From IMG/VR virus record IMGVR_UViG_3300047300_000536, positions 1-30,117 of that record: a stretch of 30,117 bases of DNA. One strand, given 5' to 3'. Position numbers and translations under genes: made by a program. Below, piece after piece: positions 8,164 to 15,439 of the stretch (positions are counted from its first letter, which is position 1; each line of letters begins with the position of its first letter). The DNA is from a virus. Under the pieces are notes generated by a model, which did no database searches, was not told the DNA's origin, and saw only the letters and a list, made by a program, of their open reading frames with translations.

Positions 8164-9975
8164 ATGCCAGTGAATGTAGAACTCGATGAAACGGGTGAGC
8201 ACATCGTAATTGGTGCTGATTGGCGATTTAAGGAACTCTGCAAGAGCATTCCTGGGGCAACGTATGATGCCAAGACTCAGCTGTGGCGAGTACCGACTTC
8301 TTGGTCATCTTGTCTAGCACTTCGCTCTACTTTCCGTGACGACTTGGTTCTCGGTGAGAACATTACTGCTTGGGCAACCAATGAGCGTTCCACCAGAATT
8401 GACCCATCTAACATTCTTCGTGAGTTAGAGCAACTTCCTGAGGGAGAGGGTGACGAGGACCTATTTCCTCACCAGCGTGCTGGTGTGAAATTTCTGTCCA
8501 CTGCTAAACGTGCACTACTTGCTGACGAACCTGGTCTTGGTAAGACCGCTCAGGCCATTCGTGCAATCAAAAAGCTTCAGGACGATGGGGAAGATGTCTT
8601 TCCTGCCCTCATTGTCTGCCCTAATACTTTGAAGAAGAACTGGAAGCGTGAGTTCGAAAAGTGGTGGCCTGGCGTAAAGGTTCAGGTTATTTCTGGAACC
8701 GCTGTTCAGCGACGCAAGCAGTTTGAAGAAGAGAACGTTGATGTTTATGTTGTCAACTGGGAATCTCTTCGCAGTCTATCTAGACTTGCACCTTACGGTG
8801 CGGTGGCTCTTGCTCGCTGCCCAGAATGTAAGGGACACGATGCTCGTGTTACCACTGGTCGCTGCGAAGTCCACGAGCGTGAGCTAAATCAGATTGATTT
8901 CAAGGCTGTTGTTGCTGACGAGATTCACCGCTCGAAGGACCCGAAGTCTAAGCAGACTCGTGCTTTGTGGGCTGCAAGTGGAGATGCAAAGATTCGATTT
9001 GCTTTGACTGGTACACCCATTGCAAATAACGTCCTTGACCTATGGTCGATTCTTCACTGGCTCAGTCCAGCGGACTGGCCTTCGAAAACTCGCTGGATTG
9101 ACCGTATGGTTAACACCATGCTCAATGCTTTTGGCGGGATGATGGTTCTCGGTGTTAAGCCTCACATGGAGCAAGAGTTCTACTCGACTCTTAACCCTCA
9201 CATGCGTCGTATGCTTAAAGCTCGAGTTCTTCCTTGGCTTCCTGAAGTTATGTTTGAACGTCGTGATGTTGAGATGTCTGCTAAGCAGGCCAAGGCATAC
9301 AAAGATATGCGTGACAACATGATTGCTGAGTTGGAGGGTGGCGATGCTGTAGTTGCTCCGTCGGTTCTGACTCAAACTACTCGTCTACATCAGTTTGCTA
9401 GCTCGTTCGCTGAGATGGTTACTGACCCTGCGACAGGAGAGCAAAAGGCAGTTTTGTCAGAGCCCTCTTGTAAAGTAGATGCTCTAATGGATGACATTAA
9501 AAACGGTGACTTCGGTGATGACTCTGTAGCAGTAACTGCAGTGTCTCGCCAGCTAATTGAACTGCTAAGTGCTCGCCTCACCAAAGAGGGTATTGCTCAC
9601 GGATTGATTACTGGTGCTCAGTCGGAAGAGGAGCGTCAGAAAGCTATTGACGACTTCCAGTCTGGTCGAATCAAGTGGATTCTATTCACTGTTCAGGCTG
9701 GTGGTGTTGGTGTTACTTTGACCACTGGTCGCCGTTTGGTCATGCTTCAGCGTCCGTGGTCTCTTGTAGATTACAAGCAGGCTTTGGACCGCATCCACCG
9801 TATCGGTTCCGAGATTCACGATTCTGTCGTCGTGATGGACTACGTTACGGAAGGAACTATTGAAGAACGTGTTCTTCAGGTTCTCGACACCAAGGCAGAA
9901 AACTTCGAGCAGATTGTGCACGACAAGGCAAGACTACTCGATTTGCTAAAAGAAGATAAGGCTGGTAAACTCTAA
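8164..9975 (+). CDS. SNF2-family (SF2) DNA helicase/translocase with HARP-like N-terminus
   Basis: This protein has 603 residues. Motif I is DEPGLGKT (121-128), motif II is DEIH (252-255) and motif III is LTGTP (281-285). Motif V is GGVGVTLT and motif VI is QALDRIHRIG (539-548), which gives a complete SNF2 motor. Residues 1-60 resemble the small HARP-type DNA-binding module of SMARCAL1-like annealing helicases (YDAKTQLWRVP). A Cys/His insertion before motif II (C219, C222, C234, H237) could hold zinc. It probably remodels forks or recombination intermediates. AAAGGA lies about 9 bases before the ATG. Two bases separate its stop from the next gene. Family assignment is secure; the HARP comparison is from memory. 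Confidence 0.92.
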   Translation: MPVNVELDETGEHIVIGADWRFKELCKSIPGATYDAKTQLWRVPTSWSSCLALRSTFRDDLVLGENITAWATNERSTRIDPSNILRELEQLPEGEGDEDLFPHQRAGVKFLSTAKRALLADEPGLGKTAQAIRAIKKLQDDGEDVFPALIVCPNTLKKNWKREFEKWWPGVKVQVISGTAVQRRKQFEEENVDVYVVNWESLRSLSRLAPYGAVALARCPECKGHDARVTTGRCEVHERELNQIDFKAVVADEIHRSKDPKSKQTRALWAASGDAKIRFALTGTPIANNVLDLWSILHWLSPADWPSKTRWIDRMVNTMLNAFGGMMVLGVKPHMEQEFYSTLNPHMRRMLKARVLPWLPEVMFERRDVEMSAKQAKAYKDMRDNMIAELEGGDAVVAPSVLTQTTRLHQFASSFAEMVTDPATGEQKAVLSEPSCKVDALMDDIKNGDFGDDSVAVTAVSRQLIELLSARLTKEGIAHGLITGAQSEEERQKAIDDFQSGRIKWILFTVQAGGVGVTLTTGRRLVMLQRPWSLVDYKQALDRIHRIGSEIHDSVVVMDYVTEGTIEERVLQVLDTKAENFEQIVHDKARLLDLLKEDKAGKL

Positions 9976-9977
9976 AT

Positions 9978-10940
9978 ATGAGTGACGAAACTACACAAGA
10001 AGTACGTCCTTACCGTCTCTCCAACTCGGAGATTCAGGTATTCAAGGACTGCCGACGTAAGTGGTGGCTTAACTACTACCGACGTCTACAGCCAAAGCAG
10101 AAAGACTTTACTGGAGCTTTGGCACTAGGTTCTCGTATCCACGAGGCTCTAGACCGCTACTACACATCAAACCGTGAGAGTGACCTACTCGAACTTCACG
10201 CTGAGCTAGTTGACATTGACCGTAAAAAGTTGATGGACGAGTATCGCGATACGACCGACCTCGAAGCCGAGGGTGAACTTGGTCGAATCATGCTGGAGGG
10301 CTACCTACAGTGGATGGAAGACGAGGGTATCGACGCAGAGCTTGAAATGATTTCTACTGAAGAAATTATTGAGATGCCTCTGCTTGACGGTCAGGTTATT
10401 CTTCAGGGAAAGCTAGACATGCGTGTTCGTCGCAAGAGTGACGGTGTTCGTATGTTCCGTGACTTCAAGACTGTCGGTGGGTCGTTCTCGGACTTTGCCA
10501 ATCAGGCTCAGATGAACGAGCAGATTCTTACATACATGATGTTGGAACACGCTCAGAATAAAGAGCCAGGCGAACGCTCAGAGGGTGGCTTGTTCACCAT
10601 GCTTAAGAAAGTAAAGCGAACTGCTAACGCACGTCCGCCGTTCTATGAGCAGATTGAGGTCCGTCACAACGTGTTTACGCTTCGCTCTTTCTGGCAACGT
10701 ATTCACGGAACAATCACAGATTTGATGGGAGTGAAAAAGGCTCTAGACGAGGGTGCAGACCCAAACTTTGTTGCCTACCCACGACCATCGAAAGACTGCA
10801 AATGGAAGTGTCAGTTCTACACTATCTGTCCTCTAATTGACGACGGTAGTGCCGCTGAGGCAGCCATCGAGCAGATGTATGAGGTCTCTGACCCATACGG
10901 TTACTACAATCCATCAATCGAGAAGAAAGGTAATGAGTAA
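9978..10940 (+). CDS. Cas4/RecB-like PD-(D/E)XK nuclease with Fe-S cysteines
   Basis: This protein has 320 residues. The nuclease core is seen as H55 in GSRIHEALDR, D147 in GKLDMRV, D162-x-K164 in RDFKT, and a QAQMNEQILTY helix for the downstream Q/Y motif. One Cys near the N-terminus (C25 in FKDCRRKWW) and three near the C-terminus (C274, C278, C284) match the iron-sulphur cluster of Cas4/AddB-type nucleases. It probably resects DNA ends for single-strand annealing or strand exchange with the adjacent ATPase and SSB. No other cas genes are present, so this is a phage recombination nuclease rather than a CRISPR adaptation gene. No strong ribosome-binding site is visible; the start is 2 bases after the helicase stop. 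Confidence 0.88.
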   Translation: MSDETTQEVRPYRLSNSEIQVFKDCRRKWWLNYYRRLQPKQKDFTGALALGSRIHEALDRYYTSNRESDLLELHAELVDIDRKKLMDEYRDTTDLEAEGELGRIMLEGYLQWMEDEGIDAELEMISTEEIIEMPLLDGQVILQGKLDMRVRRKSDGVRMFRDFKTVGGSFSDFANQAQMNEQILTYMMLEHAQNKEPGERSEGGLFTMLKKVKRTANARPPFYEQIEVRHNVFTLRSFWQRIHGTITDLMGVKKALDEGADPNFVAYPRPSKDCKWKCQFYTICPLIDDGSAAEAAIEQMYEVSDPYGYYNPSIEKKGNE

Positions 10941-10942
10941 GC

Positions 10943-11701
10943 ATGTCAGATGTACAGCGTTCTCTAACCATGATGGTCTATGGCGAGTCCAAGGTTGGTA
11001 AGTCAACCTTTGCCGTCACAGCACCATATCCTCGTCTGATGCTCGACGTGGAAGGCGGTCACCGCTTCCTTCCAATCAACGTCAAGTATTGGGACCCCAT
11101 GCGTGAGGAGCCGCCACAGGCGGACGGAACGTGGGATACCGTAGTCGTGCAGGTGCGTGATTACGATGTTGTTCTGAAGGCATTCCAGTGGCTTCAGAGT
11201 GGCAAGCACCAGTTCAAGAGCTTGATTATTGACTCCATCTCGGAGCTTCAGGTCAAGTGCATGGACAACATCGCTGGCACAGAGCAGATGAAGATGCAGC
11301 AGTGGGGCGAACTTCTTCGCCACATGGGTGCTCTTCTTCGTGACCTCCGCGACCTCACGATGCACCCGACTCAGCCTTTGGAAGCCGTAGTGCTTACCGC
11401 GATGGCTAAGCGTGGTCAGGACGACCTCATGCACCCTTACCTACAGGGACAGCTTGCGGTTCAAGCCCCGTACTTCTATGATGTACTTGGCTACATCTCT
11501 AACGAGATGATTCCTAACCCAGACCCTACTCAGTTGCCTTATCGAGCACGTCGTATGTATGTGGAGCGTACCGACAAGTTCGAGGCTGGTGAGCGTGTAC
11601 AGGGTCGTCTCGGCTCAATCGTTGAGCAAGAGAACCTCGGAGTTGAGCGTATGCTCGACATGATTTTCGGTCCAAAAACCGAGAAAAAGAAGTCGGCGTA
11701 A
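10943..11701 (+). CDS. Sak4-like RecA-fold ATPase (single-strand annealing/recombination)
   Basis: This protein has 252 residues. Walker A is GESKVGKST (14-22), an acidic strand follows (LMLDVEGG, D35), and the Walker B aspartate is D97 in LIIDSIS. The short RecA core without a DNA-binding N-domain fits the Sak4 group of phage recombinases, which work with a phage SSB. Its place between a Cas4-like nuclease and an SSB-like gene supports this. The C-terminal end is basic (GPKTEKKKSA). The start ATG lies 2 bases after the nuclease stop. Family assignment is good; annealase activity is inferred from the family. Confidence 0.85.
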   Translation: MSDVQRSLTMMVYGESKVGKSTFAVTAPYPRLMLDVEGGHRFLPINVKYWDPMREEPPQADGTWDTVVVQVRDYDVVLKAFQWLQSGKHQFKSLIIDSISELQVKCMDNIAGTEQMKMQQWGELLRHMGALLRDLRDLTMHPTQPLEAVVLTAMAKRGQDDLMHPYLQGQLAVQAPYFYDVLGYISNEMIPNPDPTQLPYRARRMYVERTDKFEAGERVQGRLGSIVEQENLGVERMLDMIFGPKTEKKKSA

Positions 11702-11740
11702 GCTGACTACTACTAGTAGCAAGTAAGGAAAAACGCAAAG

Positions 11741-12280
11741 ATGAGTACTCTCAACTGGGCTGATTTAGTAAAGGATGCTGGCGAATCTGCCAACTCCTAC
11801 GAGCCGTTGCCCGACGGCGACTACGACCTCAAGGTACTTGAGGCCACCGCTACCACTTCCGCAAGTGGTAAGACCATGTTCAAGATTAAGGCAGAGGTCC
11901 AGACTGGCCCTCACGCTAAGCGTCTCGTGTGGGATAACCTGGTTATCTCTCCCGAGAACAGCACTGCCCTTGGCATCTTCTTCTCGAAGATGGCAGCACT
12001 TGGTCTCCCTCGTGAGTTCTTCACGAACAACAACCCGACCAACGCACAGATTGAAGCCCAAATTTTTGGGAAGCAGTTCCGTGCCACCCTCGGTACCCGC
12101 ACCTACAACAACACCAAGAGCAACGAGATTAAGAAGTACCACGTTGTTCCGACTGGTGCTGTAGCCTCGGCTCCTGCTCCTGCTGTAGCCAGTGCACCTC
12201 CTGCTCCACCTGCCCCTCCTGCTCCGCCTGCTCCGCCTGCGGCTCCTGGAGTTGCAGAAGCACCTGCTTCACCGTTCTAA
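11741..12280 (+). CDS. Single-stranded DNA-binding-like protein with proline/alanine tail
   Basis: This protein has 179 residues. Residues 1-138 form a compact domain (LPDGDYDLKVLEA, MFKIKAEVQTGPHAKRLVWDNL, KQFRATLGTRTYNN), like the DUF669/OB-fold SSB proteins of phages. From about residue 139 the chain is a low-complexity Ala/Pro linker with a run of PPA units, ending EAPASPF. The closing Pro-Phe resembles the protein-docking tip of bacterial SSBs. It likely coats ssDNA for the polymerase, primase and Sak4 ATPase. AAGGA lies about 13 bases before the ATG, and a strong hairpin follows the stop. Confidence 0.8.
   Translation: MSTLNWADLVKDAGESANSYEPLPDGDYDLKVLEATATTSASGKTMFKIKAEVQTGPHAKRLVWDNLVISPENSTALGIFFSKMAALGLPREFFTNNNPTNAQIEAQIFGKQFRATLGTRTYNNTKSNEIKKYHVVPTGAVASAPAPAVASAPPAPPAPPAPPAPPAAPGVAEAPASPF
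12197..12243 (+). repeat. Short tandem repeat coding for the PPA linker
   Basis: Degenerate 9-base units of the type CCTCCTGCT / CCGCCTGCT repeat about five times and code for Pro-Pro-Ala units in the SSB-like tail. Such units often change copy number by slippage. Confidence 0.7.
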
Positions 12281-12290
12281 TCTGGTGAAA

Positions 12291-12326
12291 AGTTGGGGGT
12301 GTCATCTTTGGATGATGCCCCCAACT
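12291..12326 (+). terminator. Strong 16-bp hairpin after the SSB gene, without a U-tract
   Basis: The arms are 12291-12306 and 12311-12326 with a TTTG loop. All 16 positions pair if two central G-U wobbles are allowed, and the outer nine are perfect (AGTTGGGGG with CCCCCAACT). The downstream bases are A-rich, not T-rich, so a classic intrinsic terminator is unlikely on the plus strand. Actinobacteria use U-tract-poor hairpin terminators, so this may end or attenuate the replication operon, or protect the mRNA 3' end. Confidence 0.6.
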
Positions 12327-12348
12327 ACTAAGCAAAGAAAAAGGAAAA

Positions 12349-13359
12349 ATGTCTAAGATTCTTTTGACGGGTATGACTGCCCCTCAGGTATCATCAAGAG
12401 CTCACGACCGCTCGCTGAGCTTTGCTGGTGTATTGAAAGATGTGCTCACAAATATGGGGCATGATGTCACGTGGGGTGACCCAGATTTAGTGTCCTTCGA
12501 GCCTGTCTTGAAGGAGTTTGATGCTGTCCTGGTTGGGCTAGCCCCAATCACAAGCCTGAGTGCTAATCGAGCTTATGGTGCTCTTAGTGTTGTCGACACT
12601 CTATGGTCGTCTGGCAAGCTTTTTATGTTCATTGACTCTCCCTCAGTGTCTCAAATTGGGACCTCGCTAAGGGCCACTATCAATTCCCCCGACAACTTAA
12701 CTAAAGATTTCTTCTCGTATCGTAAACACTACGAGGAAGTTAAGAGCAGTCCAGCCTATCAGGCAATAATGCTGCGTGCTATCTCTAAGCTTCTCAACGA
12801 AGACTGGCCCGTGACGTTCTACTCTTCACTACCTTGGAGTAGTGATGACGATGTTTATGCGTCTTTGCCAGAAAGTGTCGGAGACTGCCTAATCCCACTG
12901 AACATTGACTCTTTTTTGGCGTCTACGGACTCTCCAGATAGAGATGTAGTTGCCAACAAGTGGTCATATGATATTCCTACCCCTCACTGGACTAAAAAGC
13001 AGCTAAAAATGGTCGCACTGCCTGGGTCACCAATGAAGGTAAATAAAGGTGCTACAGATAGCGATGTTTATATGCAAATTCAACGCTCGGTGGGGTCTCT
13101 AATCTCTCCAGACAAGCGTCAAGGTACTTGGTGGACCTATCGTTACATTCAGTCTCTCAATGCGGGGGTTCCAGTGGTGACAGAGTGGAAAGAAAGCTTT
13201 GTTTTAGGCCCGTCTTGGTCGGTTCTAGCTGCTTCAGTAGAAGAGATGACGTCTCAAGAGCGTTCTGCTCTAGCTGCTTCTCAGAAAGAAGCCTATTTAT
13301 CTTCGATACCTAGTAAAATTGAAGTAACAAATATCCTCAATGAAACAATGAATCTATAG
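12349..13359 (+). CDS. Possible GT-B-fold glycosyltransferase-like protein
   Basis: This protein has 336 residues with AAAGGAAAA just before the ATG. It opens with a Rossmann-type strand-loop (KILLTGMTAPQ) and HDVTWGDPDLVSFEP. A second mononucleotide-binding-like half ends with GTWWTYRYIQSLNAG and VPVVTEW, a pattern seen near the donor-binding end of GT-B glycosyltransferases. There is no DxD motif, as expected for GT-B. Its position just after the replication genes could suggest DNA-base or protein glycosylation, but no base hydroxymethylase is visible here. It could also be a Rossmann protein of another function. Confidence in a coding gene is high; confidence in the activity is moderate to low. 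Confidence 0.5.
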   Translation: MSKILLTGMTAPQVSSRAHDRSLSFAGVLKDVLTNMGHDVTWGDPDLVSFEPVLKEFDAVLVGLAPITSLSANRAYGALSVVDTLWSSGKLFMFIDSPSVSQIGTSLRATINSPDNLTKDFFSYRKHYEEVKSSPAYQAIMLRAISKLLNEDWPVTFYSSLPWSSDDDVYASLPESVGDCLIPLNIDSFLASTDSPDRDVVANKWSYDIPTPHWTKKQLKMVALPGSPMKVNKGATDSDVYMQIQRSVGSLISPDKRQGTWWTYRYIQSLNAGVPVVTEWKESFVLGPSWSVLAASVEEMTSQERSALAASQKEAYLSSIPSKIEVTNILNETMNL

Positions 13360-13367
13360 GAGAACTA

Positions 13368-13784
13368 ATGGAAGTCAACTATGAATGGGTGAAACAACAG
13401 TTCACCGAAGCAAAGGTGCGTGTTGGGGTCGGAAAGGCTGTCCTCAAGATGCTAGAGACCTGGGAGTCACTAGACCTTACTCCAGAACAGGCACGTCAGA
13501 GTCTAGAAATCCTTTCTAGCGTTGGTTTGGGTCACTCACTCGTTGTTGTCAACAAAGATGAAGTCTGGGTTGATGTTAGGCGTGGTGACATTAAAGTAGG
13601 TGACCAGGTTAGGGTTATGCATGACGCATTCGACGGCGATATGGGAAGCCTTCACAATGGTCGACGTGGTGTAGTAGGGGCAATTCGCTCTGGTGACATC
13701 ATTGTCAAAATGACTGATGGAAAGTCGCCTACCCTAGAAGGGGTCCACTATTCTCCAGACAAGCTTCAGAAGAGGATTCGATAG
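13368..13784 (+). CDS. Small protein of unknown function with SH3/KOW-like C-terminal half
   Basis: This 138-residue protein starts at ATG 13368 behind AGGAG. Residues 1-55 are helical (LTPEQARQSLEILSSVGLG). The remainder has a beta pattern (GDIKVGDQVRVMHDAF, GRRGVVGAIRSGDIIVKM), as in small SH3-like or KOW barrels that bind nucleic acid or protein. The next gene begins in its stop codon (TAGTG). The family is not recognised. Confidence 0.55.
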   Translation: MEVNYEWVKQQFTEAKVRVGVGKAVLKMLETWESLDLTPEQARQSLEILSSVGLGHSLVVVNKDEVWVDVRRGDIKVGDQVRVMHDAFDGDMGSLHNGRRGVVGAIRSGDIIVKMTDGKSPTLEGVHYSPDKLQKRIR

Positions 13785-14026
13785 TGAAGACTAAATTCTC
13801 TCTTACCATTTACGGAAATAACGTTTATGACATTGAAGAGTATGCGATTAGCGAGCTTGGGTCGTATTTCGGTAAGTCCCCCGCAGAGTACTCGGACATT
13901 GAAGATTCAATGGATATTGAAATCTTGGTCCAGACTCGCGACCTCGAGGACAAAAACTCTAATATGCGGTTTAAGGCAACTATCTATGCGTCTGTAAAAC
14001 GTAATGCGGTTAATTTTGCTAAATAG
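13784..14026 (+). CDS. Small protein of unknown function
   Basis: This 80-residue protein starts with GTG at 13784, in a TAGTG overlap with the preceding gene. AGAGGA lies about 8 bases upstream, which supports this start. The protein is acidic in the middle (SDIEDSMDIEILV) and ends in a basic strand-rich stretch (MRFKATIYASVKRNAVNFAK). No motif is recognised. The stop is directly followed by the next promoter. Confidence 0.5.
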   Translation: MKTKFSLTIYGNNVYDIEEYAISELGSYFGKSPAEYSDIEDSMDIEILVQTRDLEDKNSNMRFKATIYASVKRNAVNFAK

Positions 14027-14053
14027 TTGACAAATGTTCTTAGGTTGTATAAC
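14027..14053 (+). promoter_or_regulatory. Promoter for the pyrimidine-dimer-glycosylase-like gene
   Basis: A perfect TTGACA (14027-14032) and TATAAC (14048-14053) are separated by a short 15-base spacer. The leader carries GACGAAAGGA before the ATG at 14082, and the same string occurs before the helicase gene. The sequence TGTATAACCT at this -10 recurs exactly at 24363-24372. The short spacer may mean that an activator is needed. Confidence 0.6.
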
Positions 14054-14081
14054 CTAATCTCAATGACGAAAGGACGCAGCA

Positions 14082-14570
14082 ATGCAAACATTTGTACCAC
14101 TAACAGAAAGCTTTGAGGACGTAGCAAAGGTCCTAGACCGACAGCGACTCAACAAGCAGGCTTTAGAGGGCTGGCAGATTCTTATGACTCTGCTCGAGCT
14201 AGACCCGCAGGGCAATCACCGAACCCCTAAAGGCTGGGTTAATCACCCAGCAGTTAAGATGTGGCGTGGGCACGAAGTGGCTCTCTACCGATACATTCAG
14301 GCGATGGTTGATGAGTGGATTAGTCGTGGCTACAAATCAACTATTGGAGACAAGGCAAAGAGCACTATGATGACGGCGATGTCCGCTGGATTTGACCTAT
14401 TCTCTTCAAATCCCGAATGGATGCGTGACTCTGACACTTTCAAGCAGATTGCTTCTAGCCACAGGACCGCACTTCTGAATAAAAACTACGAGTGGTATTC
14501 TCAATTTGGTTGGAAAGAAGACCCTGGATTCCGACCAGAAACTTACGAATATATCTGGCCCGTAGAGTAA
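14082..14570 (+). CDS. Pyrimidine dimer DNA glycosylase-like protein (MSMEG_6728-type)
   Basis: This protein has 162 residues. The N-terminus MQTFVP and VLDRQRLNKQALEGWQIL, followed by NHPAVKMWRGHEVALYRY, is the signature of the MSMEG_6728/Pyr_excise-like family distantly related to T4 endonuclease V, which cuts at UV-induced dimers. A threonine near the N-terminus (T3) and a conserved HPAVxMWRGHE segment are present. A repair role suits a phage of sunlit water, but that habitat is an inference. AAAGGA lies about 10 bases before the ATG and the gene has its own promoter. Family match is from memory of the motif; glycosylase activity is unproven for many members. Confidence 0.75.
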   Translation: MQTFVPLTESFEDVAKVLDRQRLNKQALEGWQILMTLLELDPQGNHRTPKGWVNHPAVKMWRGHEVALYRYIQAMVDEWISRGYKSTIGDKAKSTMMTAMSAGFDLFSSNPEWMRDSDTFKQIASSHRTALLNKNYEWYSQFGWKEDPGFRPETYEYIWPVE

Positions 14571-14596
14571 CTTTTAACCAGATTTTCTATCATAAA

Positions 14597-14616
14597 CCTG
14601 TATAATTATATACAGG
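14597..14616 (+). promoter_or_regulatory. Perfect inverted repeat overlapping a consensus -10 element
   Basis: CCTGTATA (14597-14604) and TATACAGG (14609-14616) form a perfect 8-bp dyad with a 4-base ATTA centre. A TATAAT hexamer at 14601-14606 lies inside the dyad, and the next gene's ATG begins at 14620. No convincing -35 is present. Such an arrangement is typical of a repressor operator that blocks the promoter; the mRNA would have a leader of only about 7 bases. Confidence 0.6.
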
Positions 14617-14619
14617 TGC

Positions 14620-14976
14620 ATGATGGCAAAAGATTCAAGAATAGGCGAAACGCTCTGGAGTGAGTGGTCTGGTGACCACTTCTCAAGTGGCGGTTCGTCT
14701 ATTTTCTTTTTTACCGAAGACCACATTACTTTGGAGCATGACGTTATTGTGCGAGCACTGGCTTCCGCACTCCAAAGAGATGGTGTTGTAGACAGTCTTG
14801 GTCAGGGCTATCGAGCTGCCGAATCTGCATCCGTCCAGCATATCTATGCTGGCAAAGTTGACGGAGAGCTAGATGAATTAACACCATGCTCTGAGAATGG
14901 TGAAACTTTTTATGGAGACACCGTAGATGACATCGTCCCAATTACCTTGGTGGAGATTTATGTGGAAGCCTACTAA
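14620..14976 (+). CDS. Small protein of unknown function, first gene of WhiB transcript
   Basis: This 118-residue protein begins with two adjacent ATG codons (14620 and 14623). No proper ribosome-binding site is present at the usual distance, while the -10 is only 14 bases upstream, so near-leaderless translation is likely. The protein is acidic and soluble-looking (WSGDHFSSGGSSIFFF, DVIVRALASALQRDGVVDSL). It overlaps the WhiB gene by 17 bases and should be co-transcribed with it. No family is recognised; a regulatory partner role is only a guess from context. Confidence 0.55.
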   Translation: MMAKDSRIGETLWSEWSGDHFSSGGSSIFFFTEDHITLEHDVIVRALASALQRDGVVDSLGQGYRAAESASVQHIYAGKVDGELDELTPCSENGETFYGDTVDDIVPITLVEIYVEAY

Positions 14977-15439
14977 CCTCGAGTGGCAGTTAAATGCCGA
15001 ATGCGGTAAAAAAGAGTATGAAGAGTTTGCAGACTTTTTCTTTTCCAACGACCCTCAGGAGAGATATGCTGCAAAGAACTTATGCTTTCAATGCCCTGTA
15101 CGTAAGGACTGCGTCAAATGGGCACTTGAATCTAAAGAGATTTGGGGAGTCTGGGGTGGACGAGATGAAAATGAAATACGTCGAACCCTATCCGTAAATG
15201 CAGACGGCGAAGAGATTAGGCGTGACCGATTCCCTCAGTGCCCATACTGTACGGCTAGAACTAGTCGGCTTAAAACTCATGTTGTAGATAACCCAGATGG
15301 TGGTCGCTGGACAACAATGAGACTAGTTGAGTGTCTAGATTGTGGATTCCTTTGGCGTAGTAGAACCAGTGCAAACGCTGTCAATGCCTACCACCATGCT
15401 CGACAAGAAAAGGTCGAAAGACGAGCTAAAAAGAAATAG
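14960..15439 (+). CDS. WhiB-family Fe-S regulator with an extra C-terminal zinc ribbon
   Basis: I place the start at ATG 14960, where GGTGGAG precedes by 4 bases, rather than an in-frame ATG at 14927 that would overlap the upstream gene more deeply. The 159-residue protein has the four WhiB cysteines C15, C42, C45 and C51 for a 4Fe-4S cluster, and the GVWGG turn at 63-67. It is longer than usual: after a basic linker there are CPYC (94-97) and CLDC (125-128), a classic zinc-ribbon spacing, then a basic tail. WhiB proteins act with the host SigA to redirect transcription, so this phage protein probably retunes host or phage promoters. The gene ends 14 bases inside the convergent GT2 gene. WhiB identity is secure; zinc binding is inferred. 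Confidence 0.92.
   Translation: MWKPTNLEWQLNAECGKKEYEEFADFFFSNDPQERYAAKNLCFQCPVRKDCVKWALESKEIWGVWGGRDENEIRRTLSVNADGEEIRRDRFPQCPYCTARTSRLKTHVVDNPDGGRWTTMRLVECLDCGFLWRSRTSANAVNAYHHARQEKVERRAKKK

Noticed and set aside
9978-10940. Cas4-like nuclease as a sign of a CRISPR system
   Set aside because: No cas1, cas2 or array is seen; Cas4-like nucleases are common in phage recombination modules.
11765-12164. Open frames of 125-129 residues on both strands within the SSB-like gene
   Set aside because: They are shadows of a GC-biased coding frame; products are low-complexity and lack initiation signals.
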